NCBI RefSeq assembly: GCF_011752045.1
Contig: NZ_JAAKXW010000001.1
Coordinates: forward strand, 744,001-808,000
Direction of reading: 5' to 3'
DNA length: 64,000 nt
DNA from: Microbacterium hydrocarbonoxydans
GTDB taxonomy: Bacteria; Actinomycetota; Actinomycetes; Actinomycetales; Microbacteriaceae
The notes beneath the pieces are model-generated. The model ran no database searches. It had not been told where the DNA came from and saw only the letters and a program-made list of their open reading frames with translations. The translations under genes were made by a program, and so were the position numbers. Positions 37,535 through 45,492 of the stretch are shown one piece after another. Every line of letters begins with the position of its first letter. Position 1 is the stretch's first letter.

Positions 37535-38732
37535 CGCCCGCCCGTGGGGTGCCGCCGCCGCCGATGTCGTGATCGCCGACGGTCGCATCTCCGAGATCCG
37601 GCCGCACGATGAGTCCGCCGCGCTCCTGGACGGCGATGTCGACGGTCGCGGCCGGCTTCTCCTCCCGTCGTTCAGCGACGTGCACGTGCACCTGGACTCG
37701 TCCCGCATCGGGCTGCCGTTCCGCGAGCACACGGGCGCCCCCGGCGTGTGGGCGATGATGATGAACGACCGCCGCAACTGGCGCAACACCGACGTTCCGC
37801 ACGCCGACATCGTCGCCGGCACCCTCGAGCGGATGATCGCCAGGGGCACGACGCGCGTGCGCTCCTACGCCCAGGTCGACGTCGACTGCAGGCTCGAGAA
37901 GTTCGACTCCGTGGTGGCAGCCAAGGAGAGGTTCGCCGATCACGCCGACGTGCAGATCATGACCTTCCCGCAGGCTGGCATCCTCCGCGAGGAGGGCACG
38001 GTGGAACTCCTCGAGGAATCCCTTAAGCAGGGCGCCGACGTGATGGGCGGCATCGATCCGTGCATGCTCGACCGCGACCCGGTGAAGCACCTCGACATCG
38101 TGTTCGGGCTGGCCGAGAAGTATCAGGTGGAGATCGACATCCACCTCCACGAGCCCGGGGAGCTCGGCGTGTTCAGCACGGATCTCGTCATCGAGCGCAC
38201 CCGCGCGCTCGGCATGCAGGGCAAGGTCACGATGTCGCACGCCTACGACCTCGGGGCCGTCGACGAGGCGACCAGCCGCCGGCTGATCGACACGTTCGCG
38301 GAGCTCGACATCTCGATGGCCACGGTCGCCCCGTCCACCAGCGACCATCTCTCCCTCGTGCAGCTGACTGAGGCCGGAGTCCGGGTGGGACTCGGCGAGG
38401 ACGGGCAGCGCGACTACTGGAGCCCGTACGGCAACTGCGACATGCTCGACCGCACCTGGCAGCTGGCCTTCGTGAACGGCTTCCGCCGCGACGACCTCGT
38501 CGAGCTCGCACTCGCCGTGGGGACGATGGGCGGCGCCAGCATCATGTCCCACTCGTCCCCGCGGCTCACCCGCGTGGGTGACCGACCCGGGGTCGCGGTG
38601 GGCGACCGCGCCGATCTCCTCCTCGTCGACGGCGAGACGCCGACGAGCGCCGTCATGGACCGCGGCGATGATCGCACCGTCATCCACGACGGAAGAGTCG
38701 TCGCCGACGGTCTCCGTGTCGTCGGGTTCTGA
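37521..38732 (+). CDS. Cytosine-deaminase-like amidohydrolase
   Basis: This 403-residue enzyme has a complete metal site: H-V-H in FSDVHVHLD, a His in [10 protein letters not shown], a His in SHAYDL and the Asp of [18 protein letters not shown]. The last motif is the form seen in cytosine deaminase and N-isopropylammelide amidohydrolase relatives. It should hydrolyse an amino group or amide from a pyrimidine- or triazine-like ring. ATG 37521 has AGAGAGGAA upstream and lies inside the end of the dppF-like gene. It probably acts on the compound brought in by the ABC importer, or on a product of it. Confidence 0.88.
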   Translation: MLIRNARPWGAAAADVVIADGRISEIRPHDESAALLDGDVDGRGRLLLPSFSDVHVHLDSSRIGLPFREHTGAPGVWAMMMNDRRNWRNTDVPHADIVAGTLERMIARGTTRVRSYAQVDVDCRLEKFDSVVAAKERFADHADVQIMTFPQAGILREEGTVELLEESLKQGADVMGGIDPCMLDRDPVKHLDIVFGLAEKYQVEIDIHLHEPGELGVFSTDLVIERTRALGMQGKVTMSHAYDLGAVDEATSRRLIDTFAELDISMATVAPSTSDHLSLVQLTEAGVRVGLGEDGQRDYWSPYGNCDMLDRTWQLAFVNGFRRDDLVELALAVGTMGGASIMSHSSPRLTRVGDRPGVAVGDRADLLLVDGETPTSAVMDRGDDRTVIHDGRVVADGLRVVGF

Positions 38733-39927
38733 TCGGATCGGAGGCGCCGCCCGGGCTCTCGCGCTCGGCGCGGCCCTCCTGGTCGGAGTCAACCTCCGCC
38801 CGGCGATCACCTCGGTCTCCGCTCTGCTCGACCAGGCCGCCTCGTCGTTCCACCTGGACGGCGCCGAGCGGAGCCTGCTCGCGACGCTGCCGATCATCGC
38901 GTTCGGCCTGACCGCCCCGGTGGGACCGATCCTGGCGCGGCGGCTCGGGACCGCCCGCGCGCTGCTGCTGGCGATGTCGACCCTGGCCGCCGCCCTCATC
39001 GCGCGCGTGCTGGCGGACTGGATGCTGCTGCCGGGCACCTTCGTCGTCGGCGCGGCGATCATGATGGCAGCCACCCTGCTGCCGCCCTATCTGAAGTCGC
39101 ACCAGGCGAGCGGTCTCTGGATCGGCCTGAGCAGCATGTCGTTCGGCGTCGGCGCCGCCCTCGGCGCGAGCCTCGCGGTTCCGCTCGAGAGCATCCTCGG
39201 CGGCACCGGTCCCGCTCTGGCGAGCTGGGTCCTGCTCACCGTGCTCGCCGTCGCGGCGCTGCTTCCCGTGGCGCCGCGGGCCGGCGCACAGGGCGGGCGG
39301 GCGCCCCGGTTGGGCATCGGACCGAAAGCCCGCGTCACGGTGGGCCTGATGACGGCCGTGTTCTCACTGCAGGCGCTGCTGTACTTCGCGGTGACGACCT
39401 GGCTGCCCCTGATGCTCGCCTCGCACGGGGCGGACGCCGCCGAGGCCGGGTGGCTGCTGGCGTGGTTCAGCCTGATCGGCCTGGTCCCCACCCTCGTCGC
39501 ACCGGTGCTCGCACGTCGCCGGCGCATCCTCACCTGGTTCGGCCCCGGCCTGGGGCTCGCGATGGCCGTCGGCTTCGCCTGGCTCGCGCTGGACCACGGC
39601 TCCGACCCGCTCGTCGTGACGCTGCTGGGGGTCGTCCAGAACGCGGGGTTCGGCCTCGCGATGGGACTCCTGGTCAGCCTGGCGGCGGATGAGGCGTCGG
39701 CAGGCCTGCTCTCCGCCCTGGCCCAGGGCGTCGGCTACGCCGTCGCCGGCGGCGGAAGCCTCATCCTCGGCGCGATGCGCGAGCTCACCGGAGACTGGAC
39801 AGCCAGCCTGCTCCTCATGGCGGCCTGCGGGGTCGCGCTCAGCGCCTGCGTCGCGCTGGCGATCCGTCGCCGGCCCGTCTCCCTCGTGGCGTCTGCGCGG
39901 CCGACTCCGGAACTGCTGACGGAATGA
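38716..39927 (+). CDS. MFS transporter, CynX/NimT family
   Basis: This 403-residue protein has about twelve membrane helices. ALLVGVNLRPAITSVSALL is the N-terminal block of the CynX/NimT (cyanate and 2-nitroimidazole) branch. The start is uncertain: GTG 38716 is in frame, overlaps the amidohydrolase stop by 17 nt and leaves a short N-terminus before helix 1; the frame is open much further back. As last gene of the importer operon it may export a product or toxic intermediate, or import a second substrate. A strong terminator follows. Confidence 0.85.
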   Translation: MSSGSDRIGGAARALALGAALLVGVNLRPAITSVSALLDQAASSFHLDGAERSLLATLPIIAFGLTAPVGPILARRLGTARALLLAMSTLAAALIARVLADWMLLPGTFVVGAAIMMAATLLPPYLKSHQASGLWIGLSSMSFGVGAALGASLAVPLESILGGTGPALASWVLLTVLAVAALLPVAPRAGAQGGRAPRLGIGPKARVTVGLMTAVFSLQALLYFAVTTWLPLMLASHGADAAEAGWLLAWFSLIGLVPTLVAPVLARRRRILTWFGPGLGLAMAVGFAWLALDHGSDPLVVTLLGVVQNAGFGLAMGLLVSLAADEASAGLLSALAQGVGYAVAGGGSLILGAMRELTGDWTASLLLMAACGVALSACVALAIRRRPVSLVASARPTPELLTE

Positions 39928-39928
39928 C

Positions 39929-39959
39929 GAAGGCCGCCCTACACCGTAGGGCGGCCTTC
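39929..39959. terminator. Bidirectional terminator between the importer operon and rpsO
   Basis: Perfect 14-bp inverted repeat (GAAGGCCGCCCTAC and its complement) with a 3-nt loop, starting just after the MFS stop and 43 nt beyond the rpsO stop on the other strand. Confidence 0.85.
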
Positions 39960-40001
39960 TCAAGAATGTTCTGCGCGATTGAACGCTGGGTTCGCTCTGC
40001 C

Positions 40002-40271
40002 TTATCGGCGAAGTCCGAGGCGCTCGATCAGCGAGCGGTAGCGCTCGATGTCGATGTCCTGGAGGTAGCCGAGCAGACGACGGCGCTGACCGACGAGCAG
40101 GAACAGGCCACGACGCGAGTGGTGGTCGTGCTTGTGCTCCTTGAGGTGCTCGGTGAGGTCCTTGATGCGCTGCGTCAGCATTGCGACCTGCACCTCGGGG
40201 GATCCGGTGTCACCGGGGTGCGTCGCGTACTCTTCGATGATCGCCTTCTTGACGTCTGCTTCCAGTGCCAT
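40002..40271 (-). CDS. rpsO: 30S ribosomal protein S15
   Basis: This 89-residue protein matches S15 throughout: [20 protein letters not shown], the RI[19 protein letters not shown] segment that binds the 16S rRNA three-way junction, and RRRLLGYLQ. The length equals the family norm. GAGAGGGG lies about 10 nt before the ATG. It is monocistronic here, bounded by a terminator, and is not next to pnp. A much longer overlapping open frame upstream is an artefact. Confidence 0.98.
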   Translation of the reverse strand: MALEADVKKAIIEEYATHPGDTGSPEVQVAMLTQRIKDLTEHLKEHKHDHHSRRGLFLLVGQRRRLLGYLQDIDIERYRSLIERLGLRR

Positions 40272-40362
40272 AGATTCGATCCCCTCTCTGCTTGTTGCGC
40301 GGCGCCCGACGCCTGATGCGTGGGCTCTCTTTATCCGCGGCCGATCGAACGGCAACCTGAAG

Positions 40363-40368
40363 AGTCTA
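40363..40368 (-). promoter_or_regulatory. -10 box (TAGACT) of rpsO
   Basis: TAGACT on the minus strand predicts a leader of about 85 nt before rpsO, enough to hold an S15-binding autoregulatory structure. I did not resolve such a structure. Confidence 0.4.
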
Positions 40369-40428
40369 CCAGCCCCCGCACGCCCCGAGCGACACGGCAG
40401 GGCGGCCCCTCGGCACCTCGCGCTCCGA

Positions 40429-40434
40429 TACGCT
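40429..40434 (+). promoter_or_regulatory. -10 box (TACGCT) before the micro-ORF and MFS gene
   Basis: TACGCT is followed by 6 nt and GTG 40441, the spacing used by the leaderless genes of this window. Confidence 0.5.
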
Positions 40435-40440
40435 CGAAGG

Positions 40441-40464
40441 GTGCAGGACAGGGCCCTCGAGTGA
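40441..40464 (+). CDS. Putative leaderless 7-codon leader peptide
   Basis: GTG 40441 opens a seven-codon frame (MQDRALE) ending in TGA at 40462-40464. That stop overlaps the GTG start of the MFS gene as GTGA. It begins exactly where a leaderless transcript from TACGCT would start. It could couple translation of the MFS gene, or be chance, with AGGACAGGG inside it acting as a ribosome binding site for the MFS start. Confidence 0.35.
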   Translation: MQDRALE

Positions 40465-41753
40465 ACGCGGCGCGCGGCCACCTGATCGATCTCAGCCCTC
40501 TCCGGACAAGCCCGGCCTTCGCTCGCATGTGGGTGGGATCGACTCTCGCCGGGATCGGCGGACAGCTCACGATCGTCACGGTCATGCTGCACGTCTTCGC
40601 CCTCACCGGCAGCACGTTCGCGGTCTCGATGATCGCAGTGGCCGGCCTCGTCCCCATGATCCTCGCCGGCCTGTACGGCGGCATGCTGGCCGACGCGTTC
40701 GACCGCCGGCGCGTCGCGCTGATCGCCGCGACCGTCGCGTTCGTCTCGACCGCCCTCCTGGCCACGCTCACCTGGACGGGACTGGAGACGATCTGGTGGC
40801 TGTACGCGCTGAGCATGATCAACTCCGCCGCGAACTCGGTGGGGATGGCCACTCGCACCGCGATCGTGCCGCGGCTCATCCCGCGCGACATGCTGGCCGC
40901 GGCATCCGCGCTGAACGGCGTCGCGTTCGGCCTGACCGTCATGGCCGGGCCGGCACTGGCAGGTCTGCTCGTCGCGCTGACCGGGTACGGCTGGACGTAC
41001 ACCATCGACGTGGTGCTCATGCTGTCGATGTTCCTCGGCCTGTGGACGCTGCCGTCGCTTCGCCCGGAGGGCGAGACCGTGCGCCCTGGGCTCGCCTCCC
41101 TCACCGACGGGTGGCGCTTCCTGCGCCACGCGGGGAACATCCGGATGCAGTACGTCATCGACGTGATCGCGATGACCTTCGGACAGCCGCTCGCTCTGTT
41201 CCCCGCGCTGGGCACCGTGCTGCTGGGTGGCGGCGCCGTCACCACCGGCATCCTGACCGCCGCCGTCGCCGTCGGCACCGTCGGCTCGAGCCTGCTCTCC
41301 GGCCGCGTGGTGCAGTACCGGTGGCACGGACGCGGGATCGCCCGCGCAGTGGAGGGCTACGGCGCGACGATCGCGGCGTTCGGGGTCGTCCTGCTGATCG
41401 GGGCGCTCTCGAGACCTGCGACGGAGCACACGCCGAACGTCGGTCTCATCGTCGCCGCGTGCATCGCGCTCGCCCTCTCGGGCGCCGCGGACAACGTCAG
41501 TTCCATCTACCGCAACACGATGATGCAGGCAGCGGTGCCGGATGCCATGCGCGGGCGGCTGCAGGGGGTCTTCATCGTCGTCGTCGCCGGCGGCCCCCGG
41601 GTCGGCGCGCTCTACGCCGGCACCCTGGCCACGCTCACCGCGCTCTGGTTCCCGCCGCTGCTCGGCGGCATCCTCGTGATCGCGCTCGTGGCGGTCCTCG
41701 CCAGGCGGAGCCCGCGATTCCACGACTACGACGCGGAGAACCCCGAGCCCTGA
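40461..41753 (+). CDS. MFS transporter, EntS-like (MFS_3)
   Basis: This 430-residue polytopic protein has about twelve helices. [23 protein letters not shown] opens the enterobactin-exporter-like MFS_3 family, and [16 protein letters not shown] is the loop 2-3 signature (G-x-LAD-x-x-x-RR). It may export a siderophore or drug. No siderophore gene or iron box is visible nearby. GTG 40461 follows the family N-terminus and overlaps the micro-ORF stop. Confidence 0.83.
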   Translation: MNAARGHLIDLSPLRTSPAFARMWVGSTLAGIGGQLTIVTVMLHVFALTGSTFAVSMIAVAGLVPMILAGLYGGMLADAFDRRRVALIAATVAFVSTALLATLTWTGLETIWWLYALSMINSAANSVGMATRTAIVPRLIPRDMLAAASALNGVAFGLTVMAGPALAGLLVALTGYGWTYTIDVVLMLSMFLGLWTLPSLRPEGETVRPGLASLTDGWRFLRHAGNIRMQYVIDVIAMTFGQPLALFPALGTVLLGGGAVTTGILTAAVAVGTVGSSLLSGRVVQYRWHGRGIARAVEGYGATIAAFGVVLLIGALSRPATEHTPNVGLIVAACIALALSGAADNVSSIYRNTMMQAAVPDAMRGRLQGVFIVVVAGGPRVGALYAGTLATLTALWFPPLLGGILVIALVAVLARRSPRFHDYDAENPEP

Positions 41754-41783
41754 CGGACCCGGGGTTCTCGAAGACGGAGGGCC

Positions 41784-42335
41784 TCAGGCCTGCAGAGCGC
41801 CCTGCAGGTCGAGGCTGATGGTGACGTCCTTGCCGACGAGCACACCGCCGGTCTCGAGCGCGGCGTTCCACGTCAGCCCGAAGTCCTCGCGGTTGATGAC
41901 GGTCTTCGCCGAGGCGCCGGCCTTGTAGTTGCCCCACGGATCGGCGCCGAAGCCGCCGAAGTCGAACTCGAAGCTCACCGGCTTGGTGATGCCGCGGATG
42001 GTGAGGTCTCCGTCGACGTAGAAGTCGCCTCCCTCGACCCGGGCGCCCGTGGAGACGAACTCCATGGTCGGGAAGTTCTCCGTGTCGAAGAAGTCGGCGG
42101 AGCGCAGGTGGTTGTCGCGGCCCTCGTCGTTGGTGTCGATCGAGGTGACGTCGACGCTCGCCTCGACCTTCGCCTCGAGCGGGTTCTCCGGCGCGATGAG
42201 GGTGGCGCTCTTGATGCCGAAGGAACCGCGCACCTTCGAGATCATCATGTGGCGGACGCTGAAGGTGACCTCGCTGTGCGAGGGGTCCAGGACCCAGGTG
42301 CCGGGACGGTAGCCGGGGATGTCGATGCTGGTCAT
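41784..42335 (-). CDS. YceI family protein
   Basis: This 183-residue lipocalin-like beta-barrel of the YceI family binds polyisoprenoids. WVLDPSHSEVTFSVRHMMISKVRG is the diagnostic N-terminal block, and FYVDGDLTIRGITKPVSF and WNAALETGGVLVG complete the domain. It has no signal peptide, so it is probably cytoplasmic, unlike periplasmic E. coli YceI. A ribosome binding site GGAGAG precedes the ATG. Confidence 0.92.
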   Translation of the reverse strand: MTSIDIPGYRPGTWVLDPSHSEVTFSVRHMMISKVRGSFGIKSATLIAPENPLEAKVEASVDVTSIDTNDEGRDNHLRSADFFDTENFPTMEFVSTGARVEGGDFYVDGDLTIRGITKPVSFEFDFGGFGADPWGNYKAGASAKTVINREDFGLTWNAALETGGVLVGKDVTISLDLQGALQA

Positions 42336-42394
42336 GTTCTCTCCTCAGAGATCAGGGGGCCGCGGGCTGCGGCTGGCCGTGGCCGCGAGTGCGG

Positions 42395-42450
42395 CATCAG
42401 AGGATCAAACTTACATGCGCCTGAATGTATTCCCAAGAATGAATCATGTG
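42395..42450. promoter_or_regulatory. AT-rich control region upstream of the yceI-like gene
   Basis: An AT-rich stretch holds GAATGTATTC (palindromic ends) and GAATGAATC. TGAATGTAT is shared with the monooxygenase upstream region near 26955. It may be a promoter with a MarR-type operator. Confidence 0.3.
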
Positions 42451-42464
42451 ACCGGGATGCAGAA

Positions 42465-42494
42465 GGCGCCCCGTTCCCGGAGGAACGGGGCGCC
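42465..42494 (-). terminator. Terminator after the FKBP gene
   Basis: Perfect 13-bp stem (GGCGCCCCGTTCC and its complement) with a CGGA loop, 19 nt beyond the FKBP stop. Confidence 0.8.
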
Positions 42495-42513
42495 CCGCGG
42501 CCTGCGGATCGCG

Positions 42514-42882
42514 TCAGCCGACGGCGACCAGGTCGATGATGAAGATCAGCGTCTTGCCGGAGAGGAAGTGGCCTCCGCCGGCCGGGCCGTACGCGAGGTG
42601 CGGCGGGATGACGAGCTCACGGCGGCCGCCGACCTTCATGCCGGGGATGCCGTCCTGCCAGCCCTGGATCAGGCCGCGCAGCGGGAACTGGATGGTCTCG
42701 CCGCGTCCCCAGGAGGAGTCGAACTCCTCGCCGGACTCGAACTCGACACCGGCGTAGTGCACGGTCACGGTGTCGCCGGGCTTCGCCTCGGCGCCGTCAC
42801 CTTCGATGATGTCGCGGATCACGAGCTCCGCGGGAGCGGGGCCGGTCGGGGCGTCGAACTCAGGCTTCGTACGATCAGTCAT
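42514..42882 (-). CDS. FKBP-type peptidyl-prolyl cis-trans isomerase
   Basis: This 122-residue single-domain FKBP is a cytoplasmic folding helper. It shows VTVHYAGVEFESGEEFDSSW, RGLIQGWQDGIPGMKVGGRRELVIPPHLAYG and LIFIIDLVAV, containing the Tyr, Phe and Trp residues that line the isomerase pocket. There is no signal peptide or lipobox. ATG 42882 gives the short cytosolic form; the frame is open to 43029, but the extension has no FKBP character. Confidence 0.93.
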   Translation of the reverse strand: MTDRTKPEFDAPTGPAPAELVIRDIIEGDGAEAKPGDTVTVHYAGVEFESGEEFDSSWGRGETIQFPLRGLIQGWQDGIPGMKVGGRRELVIPPHLAYGPAGGGHFLSGKTLIFIIDLVAVG

Positions 42883-43035
42883 GACTCCATACAACCCGAG
42901 CCCCGCGCCGCGGTCAACGCGGCAGGACCTGCTCACAGCGAACACCTCGCCGCGCATGCGCCGTCGGGTCGGGAGAGCGAGGTCCGGAAAAGTCTTGACA
43001 CCCGCGGGGGCCTGGTGCACCCTGTTCATAGATCA

Positions 43036-43086
43036 ACTCAGCGCCCGGTAGACTCGCAGGCATCGCCGCAGCACCGGGCGCTGAGT
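43036..43086. repeat. 14-bp perfect inverted repeat between prsW-like and FKBP genes
   Basis: ACTCAGCGCCCGGT and its exact complement are separated by 23 nt, and TAGACT (43048-43053, plus strand) lies at the loop edge. It starts 20 nt past the PrsW stop, so it may terminate that gene, but the long loop is atypical. The rest of the 42883-43105 gap shows nothing I can name. Confidence 0.5.
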
Positions 43087-43105
43087 CTTGTTCGTGATGC
43101 GGTTC

Positions 43106-44464
43106 TCAGTAGGCCAGCAGAGCGGCCCGCGCGGCCCGCGTGCGCGCGAGCAGCGCCTGCTCGTCCGCCCCCGCCATCGGGTCGCGACCGGTGATCGCCC
43201 GCTGCCGCACGGCCGCGAGCGTCGTCGCGTCCTTGATGAACTCGCGCATCAGCGGGCGGCGGTCTCCGCGAAGCTGCGACGCCCAGTTGAGACCGACCTT
43301 GCGGCCGGCGGGAGTGGCCAGCATCGTGACCTCCTCCGGCGTGAACCAGCCTGCTGCGGCGTACTCGCCGAGTCGTGCCCTGGTCAGACGGGCCTCCTCT
43401 CGGCGGAGAGCGATGATGCCCAGGATGAAGCCGATGAACAGAGGGACCTGCACCGTGATGTAGAGCTGGAAGAAGTCGGCGAACGTCGCGGACCCGTTCC
43501 ACAGCGCGTGCAGCAGCATCGCCCCGAGCATCCCGAGGACGCCGTAGCCGAGCGCCGCACCTGCTGAGGAGTGGCGGCGCGCTGCCAGGCCGATGGCGAG
43601 TCCGGTGAGCGAGGTGAACATCGCGTGCGCGAACGGCGACAGCAGCGCCCGGACGATGAAGGTCACGGTGAGCTGCGCTCCTCCGCCCTCGATGAGGCTG
43701 ATCGCGAAGTACTGGATGTTCTCCGTGAACGCGAAACCCGCGCCGACCAGTGCGCCGTACACGACCCCGTCGACGGGGCCGTCGAAGGAGCGTCGTGCGA
43801 TGAGGAAGACGAGGAAGACGCCGAAGCCCTTCCAGAACTCCTCGACGATCGGCGCCTGCACGACCGCGCCCGCCGCGTCGCCGAGCGGCCCGAAGAGCCA
43901 GGTCAGCCCGAGGTCGACGAGCAGGGTGAGGCCGATCGCCGCGATCGCACCCCAGGCCACCGCGAAGAAGACCAGGCTCTTCGGCTCCGGCTCCCAGCGG
44001 TCGATCATCCGCACGACGAAGAACACGATCGCGAGCGGGATGAGCGCGAGCACGAGGCCGATGACGGAGGCGAGCGGCCCGAGGAAGAGGCCGAAGTAGG
44101 CGATCAGCGCGAAGAGCAGGAAGCCGAGGAAGCCGAAGAGCCAGATCATCGCGACCCGCCCGGTGCGCTTCGGCACCGGCAGCGCCGGGAGTCCCGGTGC
44201 GGGAGCGGGCGCAGGCGGGGCCGGGGGCGCATAGCGGGCCGGCTGGGCGAGGACTGACGCGTACGGCTGCTGCGTGAACTGCGCCGGCATGTACGCGGAC
44301 TGCGCATACTGCTGGGCCGAGTACTGCGGTGCCGGAGGCTGCAATGCCGGCGGATGCTGCGCGGCATGGTGCGGATGCGGAGCGGTCGCCGGCGGGGCCT
44401 GATGCTGCGGCGGCGCCGGCGGCGGCGTGTACGGCGATGGCTGGGACGGTCCTCCGGAACTCAT
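43106..44464 (-). CDS. PrsW family intramembrane metalloprotease-like protein
   Basis: This 452-residue protein has about 100 residues of Pro/Gln/His/Ala-rich disordered N-terminus and then eight or nine membrane helices with PrsW motifs: RMIDRWEPEPKSL, APIVEEFWKG (the Glu-Glu pair, about residue 205), GAGFAFTENIQYF and FAHAMFTSLTG. The C-terminal 100 residues are cytoplasmic and basic. In Bacillus, PrsW cleaves an anti-sigma factor at site 1; no anti-sigma gene is adjacent here. ATG 44464 is fixed by a TATGCT box 6 nt upstream. Confidence 0.88.
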   Translation of the reverse strand: MSSGGPSQPSPYTPPPAPPQHQAPPATAPHPHHAAQHPPALQPPAPQYSAQQYAQSAYMPAQFTQQPYASVLAQPARYAPPAPPAPAPAPGLPALPVPKRTGRVAMIWLFGFLGFLLFALIAYFGLFLGPLASVIGLVLALIPLAIVFFVVRMIDRWEPEPKSLVFFAVAWGAIAAIGLTLLVDLGLTWLFGPLGDAAGAVVQAPIVEEFWKGFGVFLVFLIARRSFDGPVDGVVYGALVGAGFAFTENIQYFAISLIEGGGAQLTVTFIVRALLSPFAHAMFTSLTGLAIGLAARRHSSAGAALGYGVLGMLGAMLLHALWNGSATFADFFQLYITVQVPLFIGFILGIIALRREEARLTRARLGEYAAAGWFTPEEVTMLATPAGRKVGLNWASQLRGDRRPLMREFIKDATTLAAVRQRAITGRDPMAGADEQALLARTRAARAALLAY

Positions 44465-44470
44465 AGCGAC

Positions 44471-44476
44471 AGCATA
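44471..44476 (-). promoter_or_regulatory. -10 box (TATGCT) of the prsW-like gene, leaderless start
   Basis: TATGCT is followed by 6 nt and the ATG at 44464. Confidence 0.5.
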
Positions 44477-44540
44477 TGCGGCACAATCGCGTCGACCGGG
44501 CTCTGGCGACTTCCTCCAGCCTTTCGCCCGCGCCACCGGC

Positions 44541-44546
44541 TACCGT
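44541..44546 (+). promoter_or_regulatory. -10 box (TACCGT) of the FAH-family gene, leaderless start
   Basis: TACCGT is followed by 6 nt and the ATG at 44553. With the divergent prsW-like promoter it packs both starts within 90 bases. Confidence 0.5.
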
Positions 44547-44552
44547 AGAGGT

Positions 44553-45422
44553 ATGCGGTTCGCTCATCTGCGCCGTGCTGACTCACCTGTTGCGAATCTC
44601 GCCGTGGTGGAGCATGCCGACGCCATCCTCGTCTCTGATCTCCTGTCCGACGCCCCTGCCAGCCTTCAGCAGCTCATCGAGGGCGGTGACGAGCTCCTCG
44701 CAGAGCTGCGCGCGGCCCTCTCCGAGGGCTCCGCGCCGCGGCATCCCCTGGGCGACTGGGAGTACTCCTCCGCCGTCATCGCCCCACCCGCGGTACTCGC
44801 CGTCGGCCTCAACTACGCAGCGCACTCGAGCGAGCTGGGCCTGAAGACGGACGCGGCGCCGACCGTCTTCACGCTGTGGCCGAACTCGCTCACCGGGCAC
44901 GGACAGACGACGTCGTGGCCGCGGGCACTCAGCGAGGCCGTCGACTACGAGGCCGAACTGGGCGTGCTGATCGGCACGCACGCGAAGGACGTCGACGAGG
45001 CGGACGCCCTCGGCCACGTGTGGGGCTACACCGTCGTGAACGACATTACCGCCCGCAACATCCAGTTCGCCGAGGCGCAGTGGTCGCGCTGCAAGTCGTT
45101 CGACGGCTTCACCCCGACCGGGCCGTTCGCCGTCACCGCCGATGAGATCCCCGACCCGCAGGACCTCCACATCTGGACCGTCGTCGACGGGCACACCGTG
45201 CAGGACTCGACCACCGGTCAGATGGTGCGCTCGGTCGCGAAGCTCATCGCCCACCTCTCGCAGTCGCTGACGCTGCTCCCCGGAACGCTGATCTCGACCG
45301 GCAGCCCGGGCGGCGCCGGCTACTCCCGCGACCCGCAGATCTTCCTCCGCGACCACTCGACCGTCACGGTCGGCATCGACGGCATCGGCGAGCTCACCAC
45401 GCACTGCCGCATCCTCGGCTGA
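44553..45422 (+). CDS. Fumarylacetoacetate hydrolase family protein
   Basis: This 289-residue protein has an N-terminal DUF2437-like region and the FAH domain: VGLNYAAHSSELG, PTVFTLWPNSLTGHG and VDYEAELGVLIG (metal-binding Glu residues), then VVNDITARNIQ, and PGTLISTGSPGGAG. These enzymes cleave C-C bonds or decarboxylate or isomerise 2-oxo acids in aromatic catabolism, or act as acylpyruvases. The exact substrate is unknown. It is a single-gene unit ending at a shared terminator. Confidence 0.88.
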   Translation: MRFAHLRRADSPVANLAVVEHADAILVSDLLSDAPASLQQLIEGGDELLAELRAALSEGSAPRHPLGDWEYSSAVIAPPAVLAVGLNYAAHSSELGLKTDAAPTVFTLWPNSLTGHGQTTSWPRALSEAVDYEAELGVLIGTHAKDVDEADALGHVWGYTVVNDITARNIQFAEAQWSRCKSFDGFTPTGPFAVTADEIPDPQDLHIWTVVDGHTVQDSTTGQMVRSVAKLIAHLSQSLTLLPGTLISTGSPGGAGYSRDPQIFLRDHSTVTVGIDGIGELTTHCRILG

Positions 45423-45444
45423 GCGCCCGCGGCCCGGACGCGGA

Positions 45445-45477
45445 AAGAGGCGGATACTGCGACAGCATCCGCCTCTT
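45445..45477. terminator. Bidirectional terminator between FAH-family gene and aspA
   Basis: An 11-bp stem (AAGAGGCGGAT with ATCCGCCTCTT) with an inner CTG/CAG pairing lies between two convergent genes. Confidence 0.75.
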
Positions 45478-45492
45478 CCCGCGTTCTGAGAC

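Noticed and set aside
40002-41723. 573-codon minus-strand frame ending in rpsO
   Set aside because: Only the last 89 codons are a real protein (S15). The upstream part is antisense to the MFS gene and has no family features; ATG 40271 with its ribosome binding site is the true start.
42997-43030. TTGACA near 42997 as promoter of a plus-strand gene
   Set aside because: No -10 hexamer stands at 16-18 nt and no coding frame with a start lies downstream on that strand before the prsW-like gene.
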